Source: an uncultured Lachnospiraceae bacterium (GTDB taxonomy: Bacteria > Bacillota > Clostridia > Lachnospirales > Lachnospiraceae). Taken from it: DNA of 64,000 bases. The notes under the pieces were generated by a model. The model saw only the letters and a program-made list of their open reading frames with translations. It was not told where the DNA came from and ran no database searches. Positions 36,173-45,097 of the stretch are shown piece after piece (position 1 is the stretch's first letter; each line of letters begins with the position of its first letter). Position numbers and translations under genes: made by a program. The stretch is taken from NCBI GenBank assembly GCA_934402055.1, contig CAKRTC010000001.1:186001-250000 (forward strand), read 5' to 3'.

Positions 36173-37846
36173 ATGGAAATTAAGACTGATATCGAGATAG
36201 CACAGGCGTCACACCCTGCAAAGATAAGCGAGATTGCAGAAAAAGCAGGCATTGATGAGAAATATCTCGAGCTCTATGGAAATTACAAAGCTAAGATCGA
36301 TTATAAAATGCTCAAGGAGGACGAAAGACCGGACGGTAAGCTTATCCTTGTGACAGCTATTACACCTACACCGGCTGGTGAAGGTAAGACTACAACTACA
36401 GTAGGACTCGTTGACGGACTTCGTAAGATCGGTAAGAATGCCGTATGTGCACTGCGTGAGCCTTCACTCGGACCGGTATTCGGTGTCAAGGGCGGCGCAG
36501 CAGGCGGCGGTTATGCTCAGGTAGTACCTATGGAGGATATCAACCTTCATTTCACAGGAGACTTCCATGCTATAGGAGCTGCCAATAACCTTCTTGCAGC
36601 TATGCTTGATAACCATATTCAGCAGGGCAACCGGCTTGGCATAGATGTTAAGCAGATAACATGGAAGAGAGCTGTTGATATGAATGACCGTCAGCTCAGA
36701 CATATCATAGACGGACTCGGCGGTAAGATGCAGGGAGTTCCGAGAGAGGACGGATTCGAGATCACTGTTGCATCAGAGGTAATGGCAGTTCTCTGTCTTG
36801 CATCAGATATCAGCGACCTCAAGGCAAGACTCGGACGTATGATAGTAGCATATACTTTTGACGGCAAGCCTGTAACTGCTCATGACCTCAAGGCAGAGGG
36901 AGCAATGGCTGCACTGCTTAAGGATGCTCTTAAGCCGAACCTTGTTCAGACACTTGAGCATACACCGGCATTTATTCACGGCGGTCCTTTCGCTAATATT
37001 GCACATGGATGCAACTCTATAACAGCTACACGTATGGCGCTTAAGGTTGGTGACTATGCTGTAACAGAGGCGGGTTTTGCCGCAGATCTCGGTGCTGAGA
37101 AATTTGTTGATATCAAGTGCCGTTATGCAGGCTTCAAGCCGTCAGCAGTAGTAATCGTTGCAACCGTAAGAGCTCTTAAGTATCATGGCGGAGTGCCTAA
37201 GAAGGATCTTAACAGCGAGAATCTCGAAGCGCTTAAGGCAGGCGTTCCGAACCTTCTCAGACATGTATCAAACGTTAAGAATGTCTACGGACTTCCATGC
37301 GTTGTTGCTGTCAATGCTTTTCCGACAGATACAGAGGCAGAACTTAAGCTTGTTGAAGATGAATGCAAGAAGCTTGGCGTAAATGTAGCTCTTTCGGAAG
37401 TATGGGCAAAGGGCGGAGAAGGCGGCAAGGCACTTGCTGAGGAAGTTGTAAGACTTTGTGAAGAGCCTAATAACTTCAGCTTCGTATACGATCTTGATCA
37501 GAGTGTCAAGGAGAAGCTTGAGGCTATCGCCAAGAAGGTCTATCATGCAGACGGTGTGGTACTTACAGATAATGCACTTAAGCAGCTTGCTCAGATCGAA
37601 GCTCTCGGTTTCGATAAGCTTCCTATCTGCATGGCTAAGACACAGTACTCCTTCTCTGATGATGCAACAAAGCTCGGAGCACCGGAAGGATTTGAGATAA
37701 CAGTTCGTAATCTTAAGATTGCTGCAGGTGCGGGCTTCATAGTTGCACTTACCGGTGATATAATGACCATGCCGGGACTTCCTAAGGTTCCTTCGGCAGA
37801 GAAGATCGATGTTGATGATGAGGGACGTATCACAGGTCTGTTCTAA
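36173..37846 (+). CDS. fhs: Formate-tetrahydrofolate ligase
   Basis: 557 residues; ATG 36173 after aagggaggt. The ATP-binding loop PTPAGEGKTT is at residues 65-74, and the family stretches GAAGGGYAQVVPMEDINLHFTGD and AGAGFIVALTGDIMTMPGLP are present. It makes 10-formyl-THF from formate with ATP. It begins a one-carbon group with fchA, folD and folC; its own terminator follows, so the group is probably several transcripts. Confidence 0.96.
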   Translation: MEIKTDIEIAQASHPAKISEIAEKAGIDEKYLELYGNYKAKIDYKMLKEDERPDGKLILVTAITPTPAGEGKTTTTVGLVDGLRKIGKNAVCALREPSLGPVFGVKGGAAGGGYAQVVPMEDINLHFTGDFHAIGAANNLLAAMLDNHIQQGNRLGIDVKQITWKRAVDMNDRQLRHIIDGLGGKMQGVPREDGFEITVASEVMAVLCLASDISDLKARLGRMIVAYTFDGKPVTAHDLKAEGAMAALLKDALKPNLVQTLEHTPAFIHGGPFANIAHGCNSITATRMALKVGDYAVTEAGFAADLGAEKFVDIKCRYAGFKPSAVVIVATVRALKYHGGVPKKDLNSENLEALKAGVPNLLRHVSNVKNVYGLPCVVAVNAFPTDTEAELKLVEDECKKLGVNVALSEVWAKGGEGGKALAEEVVRLCEEPNNFSFVYDLDQSVKEKLEAIAKKVYHADGVVLTDNALKQLAQIEALGFDKLPICMAKTQYSFSDDATKLGAPEGFEITVRNLKIAAGAGFIVALTGDIMTMPGLPKVPSAEKIDVDDEGRITGLF

Positions 37847-37926
37847 GCGCAAAGCTCAGGATATAATAAACTGTATCAGTATACAGAGCCTCGGCAATAA
37901 AGATACCGATATATAATTAACTGTTC

Positions 37927-37974
37927 AATCGCCAAGGTCTTTAGATGAAAATCAGACCTTGGCGATTATTTTTA
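37927..37974 (+). terminator. Terminator after fhs
   Basis: AATCGCCAAGGTCT / AGACCTTGGCGATT perfect 14-base stem, then atttttaa. Confidence 0.9.
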
Positions 37975-38004
37975 ACCGGACTGTATTATTAAGGAGGATA
38001 AATT

Positions 38005-38640
38005 GTGAGCGAAAAGATGACGGCAAAAAGCTGTGAAGAGTTTATAAGTGTACTTGCAAGCAGTGCTCCGGTGCCCGGAGGCGGAGGCGCTTCGGCGCTT
38101 GTGGGAGCAATAGGGACAGCACTTGGAAATATGGTGGGAAGCCTTACGGCAGGCAAGAAAAAATATGCAGATGTTCAGGATGAGATACTTGAGCTGAAAG
38201 CAAAATCTGACAAGCTTCAGGAAAAGCTCCTTATGATGGTTGAAAAGGATGCAGAGGTGTTTGAGCCGTTGTCAAAGGCTTACGGACTTCCTTCCGGAAC
38301 CGAAGAAGAAAAGGCAGAGAAGGAACGCGTGATGGAGACTGTATTAAAGGCTGCATCCGAGGCACCTTTTGGGATCATGGAGCTTTGCATGGAGGCTATA
38401 GATATAGTAAGCCGATTCTCGGAGATAGGCTCAAAGATAGCTATAAGTGATGCCGGTTGTGCCGCTGCCTGCTGCAGAGCTGCACTCAATGCTGCAAGCC
38501 TCAATGTATTTATCAATACTAAGCTTATGAAGGACAGAGCATATGCAGAAGAAATGAACAAACGTGCAGAGGAGATGCTTGAGCTTGGCAATGTAAAAGC
38601 AGATGCGATATTTGATACGGTGAAATCCGGACTCATATGA
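38005..38640 (+). CDS. fchA: Cyclodeaminase/cyclohydrolase family protein (FchA-like)
   Basis: 211 residues from GTG 38005, with aaggagg seven bases upstream; no ATG suits. Family motif SSAPVPGGGGASALVGAIGTALG opens the protein, and helices follow as in formiminotetrahydrofolate cyclodeaminase / methenyl-THF cyclohydrolase. It would handle 5-formimino-THF or 5,10-methenyl-THF. Position between fhs and folD matches acetogen-type methyl-branch clusters, in which FchA serves as cyclohydrolase. Confidence 0.85.
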   Translation: MSEKMTAKSCEEFISVLASSAPVPGGGGASALVGAIGTALGNMVGSLTAGKKKYADVQDEILELKAKSDKLQEKLLMMVEKDAEVFEPLSKAYGLPSGTEEEKAEKERVMETVLKAASEAPFGIMELCMEAIDIVSRFSEIGSKIAISDAGCAAACCRAALNAASLNVFINTKLMKDRAYAEEMNKRAEEMLELGNVKADAIFDTVKSGLI

Positions 38641-38803
38641 TCGTACGGAATATGCATGTGCTTGTGAAGATAAGATGATGATACAATGAACGCAAGTGTG
38701 TCCGCAGCTGTTTGCGACTTATGATGAATATCAATACAGCCGCATTGAATATGGGAGAGCGTTGAAGCTATGTATCACTTAGTTGATTAAGAGGAGATAT
38801 AAA

Positions 38804-39655
38804 ATGGCAAAGCTTTTAAAAGGCGCAGAGGCAGCCAAAGCATTGACGGAACAGCTTATCGCAAGAGCTGATGAACTTAAGAAATCGGGAATCAAGCCGT
38901 GTTTAGCCATAGTTCGTGTCGGAGAAAGAGATGATGATATAGCTTATGAACGCGGAGCAATGAAGCGCTGTGAGAAGGTTGGCATTGAAGTAAAGAATAT
39001 ATTGCTTCCTATAGATATTACTCAGGAAGCATTGATCGAAGAGATAGAGAAGATAAATAAGGATAATGGCATCCACGGGGTACTTTTATTCAGACCGCTT
39101 CCTAAGCATATCGATGACGCAGCGGTATGTGAGGCACTTGCAGCCGAAAAGGACATGGACGGAATAACAAGAGGCTCTCTTGCTGCTATCTACTCCGGAA
39201 GAGGAGAAGGCTATGCTCCGTGTACGGCGCAGTCTTGTATAGAGATACTCAAACATTTCGGCATTCCGGTTGCAGGCAAGAGAGCTGTAGTAATAGGAAG
39301 AAGTCTTGTTATAGGTAAACCTGTATCCATGCTTCTGCTTAATGAAAATGCTACTGTTACCACTTGTCACAGCAGATCTGAAAATCTTCCGCAAATCTGC
39401 CGCGAAGCTGATATAATAATTGCTGCCGCAGGCAAGGCGGCAATGGTAACAAAAGAATACGTTAAGCCGGGACAGACTGTACTTGACGTAGGAATCCATG
39501 TAGATGATGAAGGAAATATGTGCGGAGATACTGCATTTGCAGAGATAGAGCCTATAGTGGATGCGATAACACCTGTTCCGGGCGGAGTCGGATCCGTGAC
39601 AACGGCGATACTTGCAAGTCATGTCCTCGAAGCAGCGGAGAAGGTCACAAAATAA
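38804..39655 (+). CDS. folD: Methylene-THF dehydrogenase / methenyl-THF cyclohydrolase
   Basis: 283 residues from ATG 38804, eight bases after gaggag; an in-frame TTG at 38783 is not needed. Residues of the family are present: the YERGAMKRCEKVGI motif carries Tyr-x3-Lys positions, with GVLLFRPLPKHI, CTAQSCIEIL, the Rossmann VVIGRSLVIGKP and PVPGGVGSVTTAILASH. Note YERGAMK in place of the common YVRxK, so the catalytic Lys spacing differs and should be checked. Its last base starts folC. Confidence 0.9.
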   Translation: MAKLLKGAEAAKALTEQLIARADELKKSGIKPCLAIVRVGERDDDIAYERGAMKRCEKVGIEVKNILLPIDITQEALIEEIEKINKDNGIHGVLLFRPLPKHIDDAAVCEALAAEKDMDGITRGSLAAIYSGRGEGYAPCTAQSCIEILKHFGIPVAGKRAVVIGRSLVIGKPVSMLLLNENATVTTCHSRSENLPQICREADIIIAAAGKAAMVTKEYVKPGQTVLDVGIHVDDEGNMCGDTAFAEIEPIVDAITPVPGGVGSVTTAILASHVLEAAEKVTK

Positions 39656-40947
39656 TGACGCTTGAAGAAGCAATAGCTTATATAGAAGATTACAGCTGGA
39701 GTACATCGAGACTCGGGCTTGACAGAACAAGAGAACTGCTCAATAAATTGGGTGATCCTCAGGATAAACTCAAATTTGTGCATGTTGCGGGAACAAACGG
39801 TAAGGGAAGTACCTGCGCAATGACGGAAAGTATATTGAGACATGCCGGTTTTCGAACCGGCTTCTATCCGTCACCCTTTATAGAAGATTTCAGGGAACGT
39901 ATACAGGTAAACGGTGAGTATATCACTGAGGAGGCTCTCACAGGTATCACCGAGAGAGTAAGTAAGGTCGCAGATGCAATGGAGGATCATCCGAGTCAGT
40001 TTGAACTGATAACTGCCATCGGCATGCTTTATTTTGAGGAAATGAAGTGTGATATCGTTGTGCTTGAAGTAGGACTCGGAGGAGCACTTGATTCTACCAA
40101 TGTTATCAAGGCTCCGCTTGTTGCCGTTATAACCAATATAGGACTGGATCACACGGAGTATCTCGGGAATACGGTTGAGGCTATAGCAAAAACTAAGGCA
40201 GGTATCATTAAGCCGGGAACGCATTGTGTAAGCTATAGACAGCTTCCGGGAGTTGAGGCTGTTATCAGGGAAGACTGTAAGGAAAAGGATGTTGATGTTA
40301 CATTTGCAGGAGAATGTACAAAGCTTTCACATACTCTTGACGGGCAAAGCTTCAGCTATAAGGGCAAGGTATATGAACTCGGATTACTCGGAGTACACCA
40401 GTTAAGGAATGCGGCGACGGTACTTGAGATAATAGAATGCTTAAGAAAACAGGGCTATAGGATAAGTGAAGAGGCTGTGGCTCGAGGGCTTAAGGAAGTC
40501 AGATGGCCGGCACGATTTGAAGTGCTCGGCAAGGACCCGCTGTTCATACTTGACGGAGGACATAATCCACAGTGCGCGGAGGCCCTTATTGAGAGCATCA
40601 GGGAGTATGTTGCGGATCCCGATAAGGGAGAAAAGGTGACATTTCTTATTGGAATGCTTGCTGATAAGGACTATGATACGACGCTGAGACTCTTGGCACC
40701 GTTCGGAGCCGAATACATTTGCATTACTCCGGACAGTCCGAGAGCTTTGAACGCATCCGGGCTGGCTGATGAAATCAATAAAATGTGCACAGAAAACGGG
40801 ACCAAAGACAAGGTCAAGGTATGTGTGAGAGAAAATATTGATGATGCTATAATGACAGCTGACGCAAGTCCGTATCCGACTATAGCCTTCGGCTCGCTCT
40901 ATTCGGCGGGAGAGATAAGACGCCGATACAGAATATTGCATAAGTGA
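39655..40947 (+). CDS. folC: Folylpolyglutamate synthase / dihydrofolate synthase
   Basis: 430 residues. The start ATG 39655 overlaps the folD stop by one base (taATG), indicating translational coupling. Mur-ligase-fold ATP loop VAGTNGKGST (about residues 44-53), then FRERIQVNG, VLEVGLGGALDSTN with the metal-binding site, TNIGLDHTEYLG and HNPQCAEAL. It adds glutamate to folates, retaining them for the one-carbon enzymes in this cluster. Confidence 0.94.
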   Translation: MTLEEAIAYIEDYSWSTSRLGLDRTRELLNKLGDPQDKLKFVHVAGTNGKGSTCAMTESILRHAGFRTGFYPSPFIEDFRERIQVNGEYITEEALTGITERVSKVADAMEDHPSQFELITAIGMLYFEEMKCDIVVLEVGLGGALDSTNVIKAPLVAVITNIGLDHTEYLGNTVEAIAKTKAGIIKPGTHCVSYRQLPGVEAVIREDCKEKDVDVTFAGECTKLSHTLDGQSFSYKGKVYELGLLGVHQLRNAATVLEIIECLRKQGYRISEEAVARGLKEVRWPARFEVLGKDPLFILDGGHNPQCAEALIESIREYVADPDKGEKVTFLIGMLADKDYDTTLRLLAPFGAEYICITPDSPRALNASGLADEINKMCTENGTKDKVKVCVRENIDDAIMTADASPYPTIAFGSLYSAGEIRRRYRILHK

Positions 40948-40988
40948 TAGTAAGCGCTTGGCGAACAGCTCGAAATTTCAAAAATTAC

Positions 40989-41017
40989 TTGACTAAACAT
41001 CATGCACATGTTAGACT
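40989..41017 (+). promoter_or_regulatory. Candidate promoter before rpmG
   Basis: TTGACT (40989-40994), 17 bases, TAGACT (41012-41017). A terminator hairpin starts ten bases after the -10, so a transcript from here would have to read through it. Confidence 0.5.
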
Positions 41018-41026
41018 AACAAAGCT

Positions 41027-41050
41027 AAAAGGGGGAACCCCCTTTTTTCT
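41027..41050 (+). terminator. Terminator between folC and rpmG
   Basis: AAAAGGGGG-aa-CCCCCTTTTTTCTT: nine-base stem plus six T. It may terminate folC transcripts or act as an early attenuator of the rpmG transcript. Confidence 0.85.
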
Positions 41051-41120
41051 TGCAGGAATTTTTCTGCACAGCAGCAGCCGCAAAGGCGATAAATAACTAA
41101 TTTTTGGGAGGTGAATAACC

Positions 41121-41279
41121 GTGGCTACAAAGCGTACCAAAATCACTCTGGCTTGTACCGAGTGCAAACAGCGTAACTATTTCCTTACTAAGGAGAAGAA
41201 GAACCATCCTGACAGAATGGAAGTTAACAAGTATTGCAGATTCTGCAAGAAGCACACACCGCACAAGGAGACAAAGTAA
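41121..41279 (+). CDS. rpmG: Ribosomal protein bL33
   Basis: 52 residues from GTG 41121, preceded by gggaggtgaataacc. Sequence MATKRTKITLACTECK begins the protein; two Cys pairs (CTEC and CRFC) mark the zinc-binding form of bL33. It precedes secE and nusG as in many Firmicutes. Its stop overlaps the secE start. Confidence 0.95.
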   Translation: MATKRTKITLACTECKQRNYFLTKEKKNHPDRMEVNKYCRFCKKHTPHKETK

Positions 41280-41488
41280 TGGAAAGCGAGGCTCGCAAGG
41301 CTTCATTAATTGAGAGGATCAAGACTTATTGCTCAGGCGTTAAGGCTGAGTTTGGCAAGATCATCTTCCCTAACACGGAGGATCTCAAGAAGCAGACGGT
41401 ACTCGTTATCATTGCAAGTGTACTTATAAGTCTGCTTATACTTATCATTGACAGCATACTTAAGTTCGGTTTAGGATTCATTCTTTAA
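41279..41488 (+). CDS. secE: Preprotein translocase subunit SecE
   Basis: 69 residues from ATG 41279, which overlaps the rpmG stop by one base. A cytoplasmic amphipathic part with the conserved VKAEFGKIIFPNTEDLKKQT is followed by a single membrane helix. This is the short one-helix SecE form. It joins SecY and SecG in the membrane. Confidence 0.92.
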   Translation: MESEARKASLIERIKTYCSGVKAEFGKIIFPNTEDLKKQTVLVIIASVLISLLILIIDSILKFGLGFIL

Positions 41489-41506
41489 ATTACAGGGAGT
41501 TTCATA

Positions 41507-42037
41507 ATGGCAGATACCGCTTCGGAAGCCAGATGGTATGTAGCTCATACATACTCAGGCTATGAGAATAAAGTAAAAGTCGATATTGAAAAAACTATCG
41601 AGAACAGAAACCTTCAGGATCAGATCTTAGAGGTAGCGGTTCCGGTACAGTCAACAGTAGAGTTAAAGAATGGTGTTGAAAAGAAGATCGACAAAAAGAT
41701 CTTCCCGGGATACGTACTTGTTCATATGATCATGAATGAGGAGACCTGGTATGTCGTAAGAAATACCAGAGGAGTTACCGGATTTGTTGGACCGGGATCA
41801 AAGCCGGTTCCGCTCTCCGATGAAGAAGTAGCTATGCTCAGCAACAACGATCAGCAGGAAGTTGTATTCGATTACAGCGAAGGCGAGACTATCACCGTTG
41901 TTTCGGGAGCATGGAAGGATACTGTCGGAGTTATCAAAGCAATTAATCCGTCCAAACGTTCTGTTACTATCAGCGTAGAGATGTTCGGACGAGAGACACC
42001 TGTTGAGTTATCGTATGCAGAGGTTAAAAAGCTCTGA
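41507..42037 (+). CDS. nusG: Transcription termination/antitermination protein NusG
   Basis: 176 residues; ATG 41507. NGN domain (WYVAHTYSGYENKVK, FPGYVLVHM, NTRGVTGFVGPG) and a C-terminal KOW domain (GETITVVSGAWKDTVGVIKAIN). It couples RNA polymerase to the ribosome and to Rho. Context rpmG-secE-nusG-rplK-rplA is standard. Confidence 0.96.
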   Translation: MADTASEARWYVAHTYSGYENKVKVDIEKTIENRNLQDQILEVAVPVQSTVELKNGVEKKIDKKIFPGYVLVHMIMNEETWYVVRNTRGVTGFVGPGSKPVPLSDEEVAMLSNNDQQEVVFDYSEGETITVVSGAWKDTVGVIKAINPSKRSVTISVEMFGRETPVELSYAEVKKL

Positions 42038-42096
42038 TGAAGTGCATGCATTAATGTGTGACATTTTATCAAGAGATTTTTACATAAATGTTTGAG

Positions 42097-42164
42097 CTCG
42101 GGTCAACCGCCCGAGGCTTATGTGCAAACAGGTGGGAGGGTGTTAAAACCCCCGCTATTACCAC
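42097..42164 (+). promoter_or_regulatory. Structured leader of rplK-rplA (possible L1-type ribosomal protein leader)
   Basis: The 139 bases between nusG and rplK hold a hairpin CTCGGG (42097-42102)/CCCGAG (42110-42115). A second element GTGGGAGGG...ACCCCC...CCAC (about 42132-42164) ends beside the rplK ribosome site. An internal-loop stem just before rplK fits autoregulation by protein L1, as known for rplKA operons. The match is by shape, not by a scored model. Confidence 0.45.
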
Positions 42165-42176
42165 AAGGAGGCTAAT

Positions 42177-42602
42177 ATGGCAAAAAAGGTTACAGGTTAT
42201 ATCAAACTTCAGATTCCTGCCGGCAAAGCAACTCCGGCACCACCTGTAGGTCCGGCTCTTGGACAGCACGGTGTAAACATCGTTGAGTTCACAAAGCAGT
42301 TCAATGCAAAGACAGCTGAGATGGGCGACACAATCGTTCCTGTTATCATCACTGTTTATGCAGACAGAAGCTTCAGCTTCATCACAAAGACTCCTCCGGC
42401 TCCGGTACTTATCAAGAAGGCTTGTAAGATCAAGAGCGGTTCGGGTGCTCCGAACAAGACTAAGGTGGCAACTATCTCTAAGGCAGATCTTCAGAAGATC
42501 GCTGAGACAAAGATGCCTGACCTTAACGCAGCAAGCCTTGAGGCAGCAATGTCAATGATCGCCGGAACATGCAGAAGCATGGGCGTTACCGTTGAAGAGT
42601 AA
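42177..42602 (+). CDS. rplK: Ribosomal protein uL11
   Basis: 141 residues; ATG 42177 after acaaggagg. N-terminal YIKLQIPAGKATPAPPVGPALGQHG and C-terminal RNA-binding domain with SMIAGTCRSMGVTVE are standard for L11, part of the GTPase-associated centre. Confidence 0.97.
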   Translation: MAKKVTGYIKLQIPAGKATPAPPVGPALGQHGVNIVEFTKQFNAKTAEMGDTIVPVIITVYADRSFSFITKTPPAPVLIKKACKIKSGSGAPNKTKVATISKADLQKIAETKMPDLNAASLEAAMSMIAGTCRSMGVTVEE

Positions 42603-42618
42603 GGAGGGCACTTAAGAG

Positions 42619-43317
42619 ATGAAAAGAGGAAAGAAGTATCTTGAGAACTTGAAGAAGTTTGATCGTGCTCAGACTTATGACAAGGATGAGGCTATCAAGA
42701 TCGTTAAGGAGAGCGCTACTGCAAAGTTTGATGAGACAGTAGAGCTTCATATCAGAACAGGCTGTGACGGACGTAAGGCAGATCAGCAGATCAGAGGATC
42801 TGTAGTTCTTCCTAACGGTACAGGTAAGAAGGTTCGCGTACTTGTATTCGCAAAGGGACCTAAGGCTGACGAGGCACAGGCAGCAGGAGCTGACTTCGTC
42901 GGAGCAGAGGAGCTTATTCCGAGAATCCAGAACGATGGATGGTTTGACTACGATGTAGTTGTTGCAACACCGGACATGATGGGTGTTGTAGGACGCCTTG
43001 GTAAGGTGCTTGGTCCTAAGGGACTCATGCCTAACCCAAAGGCCGGCACAGTTACAATGGATGTTACAAAGGCAATCCACGATATCAAAGCCGGACAGAT
43101 CGAGTACAGACTTGACAAGGCAAACATTATCCACGTACCGTTTGGTAAGGCTTCATTCACAGAGGAGCAGCTTGGCGAGAACTTCCAGACAATTATGGAC
43201 GCTATCAACAAAGCTAGACCGTCAGCAGTTAAGGGCGCATTCATCAAGAGTGCTGTTGTTACTTCAACAATGGGACCCGGAGTACGTCTTAACGTTGCTA
43301 AGATCGTTAACGGTTGA
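42619..43317 (+). CDS. rplA: Ribosomal protein uL1
   Basis: 232 residues; ATG 42619, 17 bases after rplK. Starts MKRGKKYLENLKKFD and contains TPDMMGVVGRLGKVLGPKGLMPNPK, the L1 signature. It forms the L1 stalk and typically represses its own operon by binding the leader mRNA. Confidence 0.97.
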   Translation: MKRGKKYLENLKKFDRAQTYDKDEAIKIVKESATAKFDETVELHIRTGCDGRKADQQIRGSVVLPNGTGKKVRVLVFAKGPKADEAQAAGADFVGAEELIPRIQNDGWFDYDVVVATPDMMGVVGRLGKVLGPKGLMPNPKAGTVTMDVTKAIHDIKAGQIEYRLDKANIIHVPFGKASFTEEQLGENFQTIMDAINKARPSAVKGAFIKSAVVTSTMGPGVRLNVAKIVNG

Positions 43318-43336
43318 TTTTAATATCGAATATTCT

Positions 43337-43377
43337 AAAGCGGTGTGCGCATTATGCGTAGGCCGCTTTCTTTTTTA
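43337..43377 (+). terminator. Terminator after rplA
   Basis: AAAGCGG / CCGCTTT outer stem with an inner GCGCAT/ATGCGT pairing, then ctttttt. It ends the rplK-rplA transcript, so rplJ-rplL is separate. Confidence 0.85.
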
Positions 43378-43402
43378 GCGCATAAACGGAATCGGGAACA
43401 TG

Positions 43403-43432
43403 CGGATGAGCAAGTTTACTTGCGATCATCCG
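43403..43432. other. Strong palindromic hairpin downstream of rplA
   Basis: CGGATG-a-GCAAGT-tt-ACTTGC-gat-CATCCG. No T tract follows. It lies in the gap 43378-43611, which has no gene; possible roles are a regulator site or 5' structure of the next gene's mRNA. Confidence 0.45.
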
Positions 43433-43611
43433 TATGCGCTAAAAATTTAAAAAACTGGAACGCAAGAAAAACTGTTGAGAACATAAGATGTATGTTTCAT
43501 TACATAAAATGTCATAGTGGAGAAATTAATAATATGCTACTATAAAAATGTAAAAACCTACACCTGGAAAGCTGAGCTGTAAGGCGCGATCAGATCGCAT
43601 GGAGGGAGAGC

Positions 43612-44736
43612 ATGAAGAACATAGTAAGGGGAATCGTTTTAGCTGTGATAACGATTGCAGCACTGATTATCATAATTTTTACTGCAGTATATTCGTCAAG
43701 GTTTAAAACGATAGGAAGCATAGAGAAACTAACCGATTATGATGAGTATAATGTGTACAGAATGGATGTCAAATACGACTATAGCCTAGACGATGTTATA
43801 GATCACGGAATAAGCGATACTCAGACCATGATAGATGCGATAGTTGCTGAGGCACTTCCTCTTCTGCCGGTGCATATAGAGGTTCCTAGCTTTGGCTGCA
43901 GTGCATTCAGCGTTACTTCCCCGGATGGCAACATTTTAATGGGACGAAACTATGATTTCAAATATGATACCTCCGCGTTAATGATATATTGCACGCCGAA
44001 AGACGGATATAAATCAGTAGCATTTGCAGCACTTGATAATATAGGTGCAGACATTCCGGATGAAAGTATGGCAAAGAAAATGGCTTGTCTTACGGCTCCG
44101 TTCATATGCCTGGACGGAATGAATGAAAAGGGCGTGTCCATGGCAGTTCTGACACTTGACAGTGAACCGACTGTTCAGAATACAGGGAAGCCGGTTATTG
44201 CTACCTCGTTGGCGATAAGACTTGTGCTCGATCGTGCGGCAAGCACACAGGAGGCCGTGGATCTGCTTGAGGGCTATGATATGTTTGCGGCAAACGGCAG
44301 AGATTATCATTTCTTTATAACCGATGCGACCGGGGACAGCAGAGTAGTGGAATATGACTGCAACAGCGGACTCAGAGATATGATAGTGACGCCGTCGAGA
44401 GCTGTAACAAACTTCTTTATCATGTATAAGGATCTTGTTTTGCCGAATCAGCATAATGATCCATACGGCCACGGCAGGGAACGTTATGATGCAATGGAGG
44501 AAATATTCGGAGATAATGAGACTGTAGACCGTGAGGATGCATGGACGGCGCTTAAAGCAGCCTCACAGGAGCCGAAGGAAGGTGATGTAACAAGCAACAC
44601 TCAGTGGTCTATACTTTATGATGATACAGCGTTGACAGCTGATATGGTACTTCGCAGAGACTGGAGTACTGTTACTCACTATGAGCTTAACGGCAATGAG
44701 GTGAGCAAGGGCGAAAGTGTAGAGGAGATTGGTTGA
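43612..44736 (+). CDS. Secreted linear-amide C-N hydrolase (choloylglycine hydrolase/Ntn family)
   Basis: 374 residues; ATG 43612 after ggagggag. A single N-terminal membrane segment (about 5-27) precedes the Ntn-hydrolase core. Candidate nucleophile C96 lies in FGCSAF, with R112 and D115 in GRNYDF, as in penicillin V acylase, bile-salt hydrolase and acid ceramidase relatives. Maturation would require cleavage before C96; most bacterial bile-salt hydrolases lack such a long leader, so this is more likely an extracytoplasmic N-acyl amide hydrolase. It sits between rplA and rplJ, an odd place. Confidence 0.8.
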   Translation: MKNIVRGIVLAVITIAALIIIIFTAVYSSRFKTIGSIEKLTDYDEYNVYRMDVKYDYSLDDVIDHGISDTQTMIDAIVAEALPLLPVHIEVPSFGCSAFSVTSPDGNILMGRNYDFKYDTSALMIYCTPKDGYKSVAFAALDNIGADIPDESMAKKMACLTAPFICLDGMNEKGVSMAVLTLDSEPTVQNTGKPVIATSLAIRLVLDRAASTQEAVDLLEGYDMFAANGRDYHFFITDATGDSRVVEYDCNSGLRDMIVTPSRAVTNFFIMYKDLVLPNQHNDPYGHGRERYDAMEEIFGDNETVDREDAWTALKAASQEPKEGDVTSNTQWSILYDDTALTADMVLRRDWSTVTHYELNGNEVSKGESVEEIG

Positions 44737-44887
44737 TACTGTCATTGTGGTATATATTTAAGATACAGTATGAGATGTACTTTATCAGCTAATATTAGCA
44801 TGGATGCAAAAAAAAACTGATGATAATATAGCCTTTGGGCACTAAAATGTCATGACTCAGAAATGCAAAAATAATAGAACTAAGTAA

Positions 44888-44916
44888 TTGACACACCCGA
44901 TACAGTGTGTTATATT
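44888..44916 (+). promoter_or_regulatory. Promoter of rplJ-rplL
   Basis: TTGACA (44888-44893), 17 bases, TATATT (44911-44916): near-consensus. It drives the L10 leader. The stretch 44737-44887 before it shows nothing clear. Confidence 0.85.
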
Positions 44917-44927
44917 ATATAAGCTTT

Positions 44928-45038
44928 AACTGCCGAAGACAGCAGGTGTAGCGTAAAGCTACGTAAGAACTACACGCCTGCCGAGGAAGGATACATTTCG
45001 ATGATTATTCCCCGTGTCTTCAGACTCGGGGTTTTTTA
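44928..45038 (+). ncRNA. Ribosomal protein L10 leader with attenuator
   Basis: The segment ACTGCCGAAGACAGCAGG...GCCTGCCGAGGAAGG (about 44930-44990) has the typical firmicute L10(L12)4 leader layout, with an inner GTAGCGT/ACGC-type arm. It is followed by a perfect terminator CCCCGTGTCT / AGACTCGGGG with six T (45010-45037). Binding of L10-L12 is known to promote the terminator and shut off rplJL. Confidence 0.85.
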
Positions 45039-45097
45039 TATTCATAAGATATCTCGTTTTTTCGCAGTTGAGTGAAAAAATACAGGAGGTAGAAAAC

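Noticed and set aside
38641..38803. THF riboswitch upstream of folD
   Set aside because: The conserved core sequences were not found by eye.
39520..39654. Upstream extension of folC into folD
   Set aside because: It would be translated in another frame of folD; the conserved FolC start is ATG 39655.
43612..44736. Bile-salt hydrolase
   Set aside because: The catalytic Cys is at residue 96 behind a membrane leader, not at position 2 as in cytoplasmic bile-salt hydrolases; substrate cannot be claimed.
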